From assembly GCF_021130785.1 (NCBI RefSeq), contig NW_025776229.1, forward strand, positions 1 to 64,000: a stretch of 64,000 bases of DNA, read 5' to 3'. The notes under the pieces were generated by a model. It was not told the DNA's origin. It saw only the letters and a program-made list of their open reading frames with translations, and searched no databases. The position numbers and the translations under genes were made by a program. How positions within the stretch are numbered: the stretch's first letter is position 1; every line of letters begins with the position of its first letter. The DNA comes from Homalodisca vitripennis. Its lineage: Eukaryota; Arthropoda; Insecta; Hemiptera; Cicadellidae. This document shows, piece by piece, positions 62,905-64,000 of the stretch.

Positions 62905-64000
62905 TCGATGCTTATCGCGCAGTTCTGAATGGCCGTGGAGAGAGCGCCATTAACTGAGGACAGTGCTGCACAACCCATGGCTGAGGTAATCGCCTAAAAC
63001 CATCAGTCCAACATCCTCTGAAATGCACTGCCGATGTTTCAGTCGATGCTTATCGCGCAGTTATGGGTGGCCGTGGAGAGAGCGCCATTAACTGAGGACA
63101 GTGCTGCACAACCCATGGCTGAGGTAATCACCTAAAACCATCAGTCCAACATCCTCTGAGATGCACTGCCGATGTTTCAGTCGATGCTTATCGCGCAGTT
63201 ATGGGTGGCCGTGGAGAGAGCGCCATTAACTGAGGACAGTGCTGCACAACCCATGGCTGAGGTAATCACCTAAAACCATCAGTCCAACATCCTCTGAGAT
63301 GCACTGCCGATGTTTCAGTCGATGCTTATCGCGCAGTTATGGGTGGCCGTGGAGAGAGCGCCATTAACTGAGGACAGTGCTGCACAACCCATGGCTGAGG
63401 TAATCACCTAAAACCATCAGTCCAACATCCTCTGAGATGCACTGCCGATGTTTCAGTCGATGCTTATCGCGCAGTTATGGGTGGCCGTGGAGAGAGCGCC
63501 ATTAACTGAGGACAGTGCTGCACAACCCATGGCTGAGGTAATCACCTAAAACCATCAGTCCAACATCCTCTGAGATGCACTGCCGATGTTTCAGTCGATG
63601 CTTATCGCGCAGTTATGGGTGGCCGTGGAAAGAGCGGCATTAACTGAGGACAGTGCTGCACAACCCATGGCTGAGGTAATCGCCTAAAACCATCAGTCCA
63701 ACATCCTCTGAGATGCACTGCCGATGTTTCAGTCGATGCTTATCGCGCAGTTATGGGTGGCCGTGGAAAGAGCGGCATTAACTGAGGACAGTGCTGCACA
63801 ACCCATGGCTGAGGTAATCGCCTAAAACCATCAGTCCAACATCCTCTGAGATGCACTGCCGATGTTTCAGTCGATGCTTATCGCGCAGTTATGGGTGGCC
63901 GTGGAAAGAGCGGCATTAACTGAGGACAGTGCTGGACAACCCATGGCTGAGGTAATCACCTAAAACCATCAGTCCAACATCCTCTGAGATGCACTGCCGA
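62905..64000 (+). repeat. 138-bp satellite array, ~8 units, cut by window end
   Basis: Units begin TCGATGCTTATCGCGCAGTT at 62,905, 63,043, 63,181, 63,319, 63,457, 63,595, 63,733 and 63,871, exactly 138 bp apart, and the last is cut at base 64,000. Each contains GGCCGTGGA, ATTAACTGAGGACAGTGCTG, CAACCCATGGCTGAGGTAAT and ACATCCTCTGA. It is GC-richer than its surroundings. Units 2-5 read GAGAGAGCGCC and units 6-8 GAAAGAGCGGC. Unit 1 is the most diverged (TTCTGAATGGCC). No frame stays open, and no similarity to the 102-bp array is visible. Confidence 0.95.

Noticed and set aside
62905..64000. Telomeric or rDNA-spacer repeat
   Set aside because: No TTAGG-type repeats and no rRNA sequence are adjacent. 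It is simply a 138-bp satellite as far as can be seen.

Overview
The window looks like AT-rich nuclear DNA from an arthropod, most likely an insect. Supporting signs are long AT-rich non-coding stretches, decayed APE-type non-LTR retrotransposons of the Jockey/CR1/I kind, 5S-rRNA-derived and tRNA-derived SINE-like repeats, a small TA-flanked MITE, large microsatellites and two minisatellite arrays. A hemipteran is my guess and I cannot prove it. There is no bacterial-style gene organisation. I see no intact protein-coding gene, no functional RNA gene I can defend and no viral sequence. The only candidate host coding sequence is one terminal exon with a C-terminal membrane segment (20,592-20,800, minus strand).

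Layout. Positions 0.69-19.16 kb hold a strongly interrupted copy (A) of a composite repeat. A compact, collinear second copy (B) lies at 26.50-30.56 kb. Copy A is about 18.5 kb and copy B about 4.06 kb. Much of the difference lies in segments found only in A, one of which is a minus-strand LINE remnant at 14.25-15.2 kb. Each copy amplified a different internal tandem repeat. A has about 25 units of 102 bp at 16.6-19.1 kb. B has five alternating 120/114-bp units at 26.6-27.2 kb. An orphan 3' end of the same repeat lies at 36.71-36.80 kb, fused to a (GT)58 run that grows out of a SINE tail.

Between and after these: two 5S-derived SINE-like copies (20.9 and 24.7 kb); a GC-rich island with an in-phase 135-bp duplication (22.2-22.9 kb); inward-facing pairs of tRNA-derived SINEs (34.6-34.96 kb minus, 36.29-36.59 kb plus); a 191-bp MITE (35.9-36.1 kb); and a LINE 3' end inserted into a short dispersed repeat (41.06-41.86 kb). 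A pair of roughly 1.9-kb inverted repeat arms (42.57-44.55 and 54.88-56.75 kb) surrounds a LINE (48.0-50.8 kb). A second LINE lies at 58.5-60.9 kb, and a 138-bp satellite array runs off the right end (62.9-64.0 kb).

No set of genes here works together as a pathway. What the window records is repeat turnover: insertion, nesting, inversion, and local array expansion with block-wise homogenisation. Alignments were made by eye, so boundaries of diverged repeats are good to roughly 5-30 bp.
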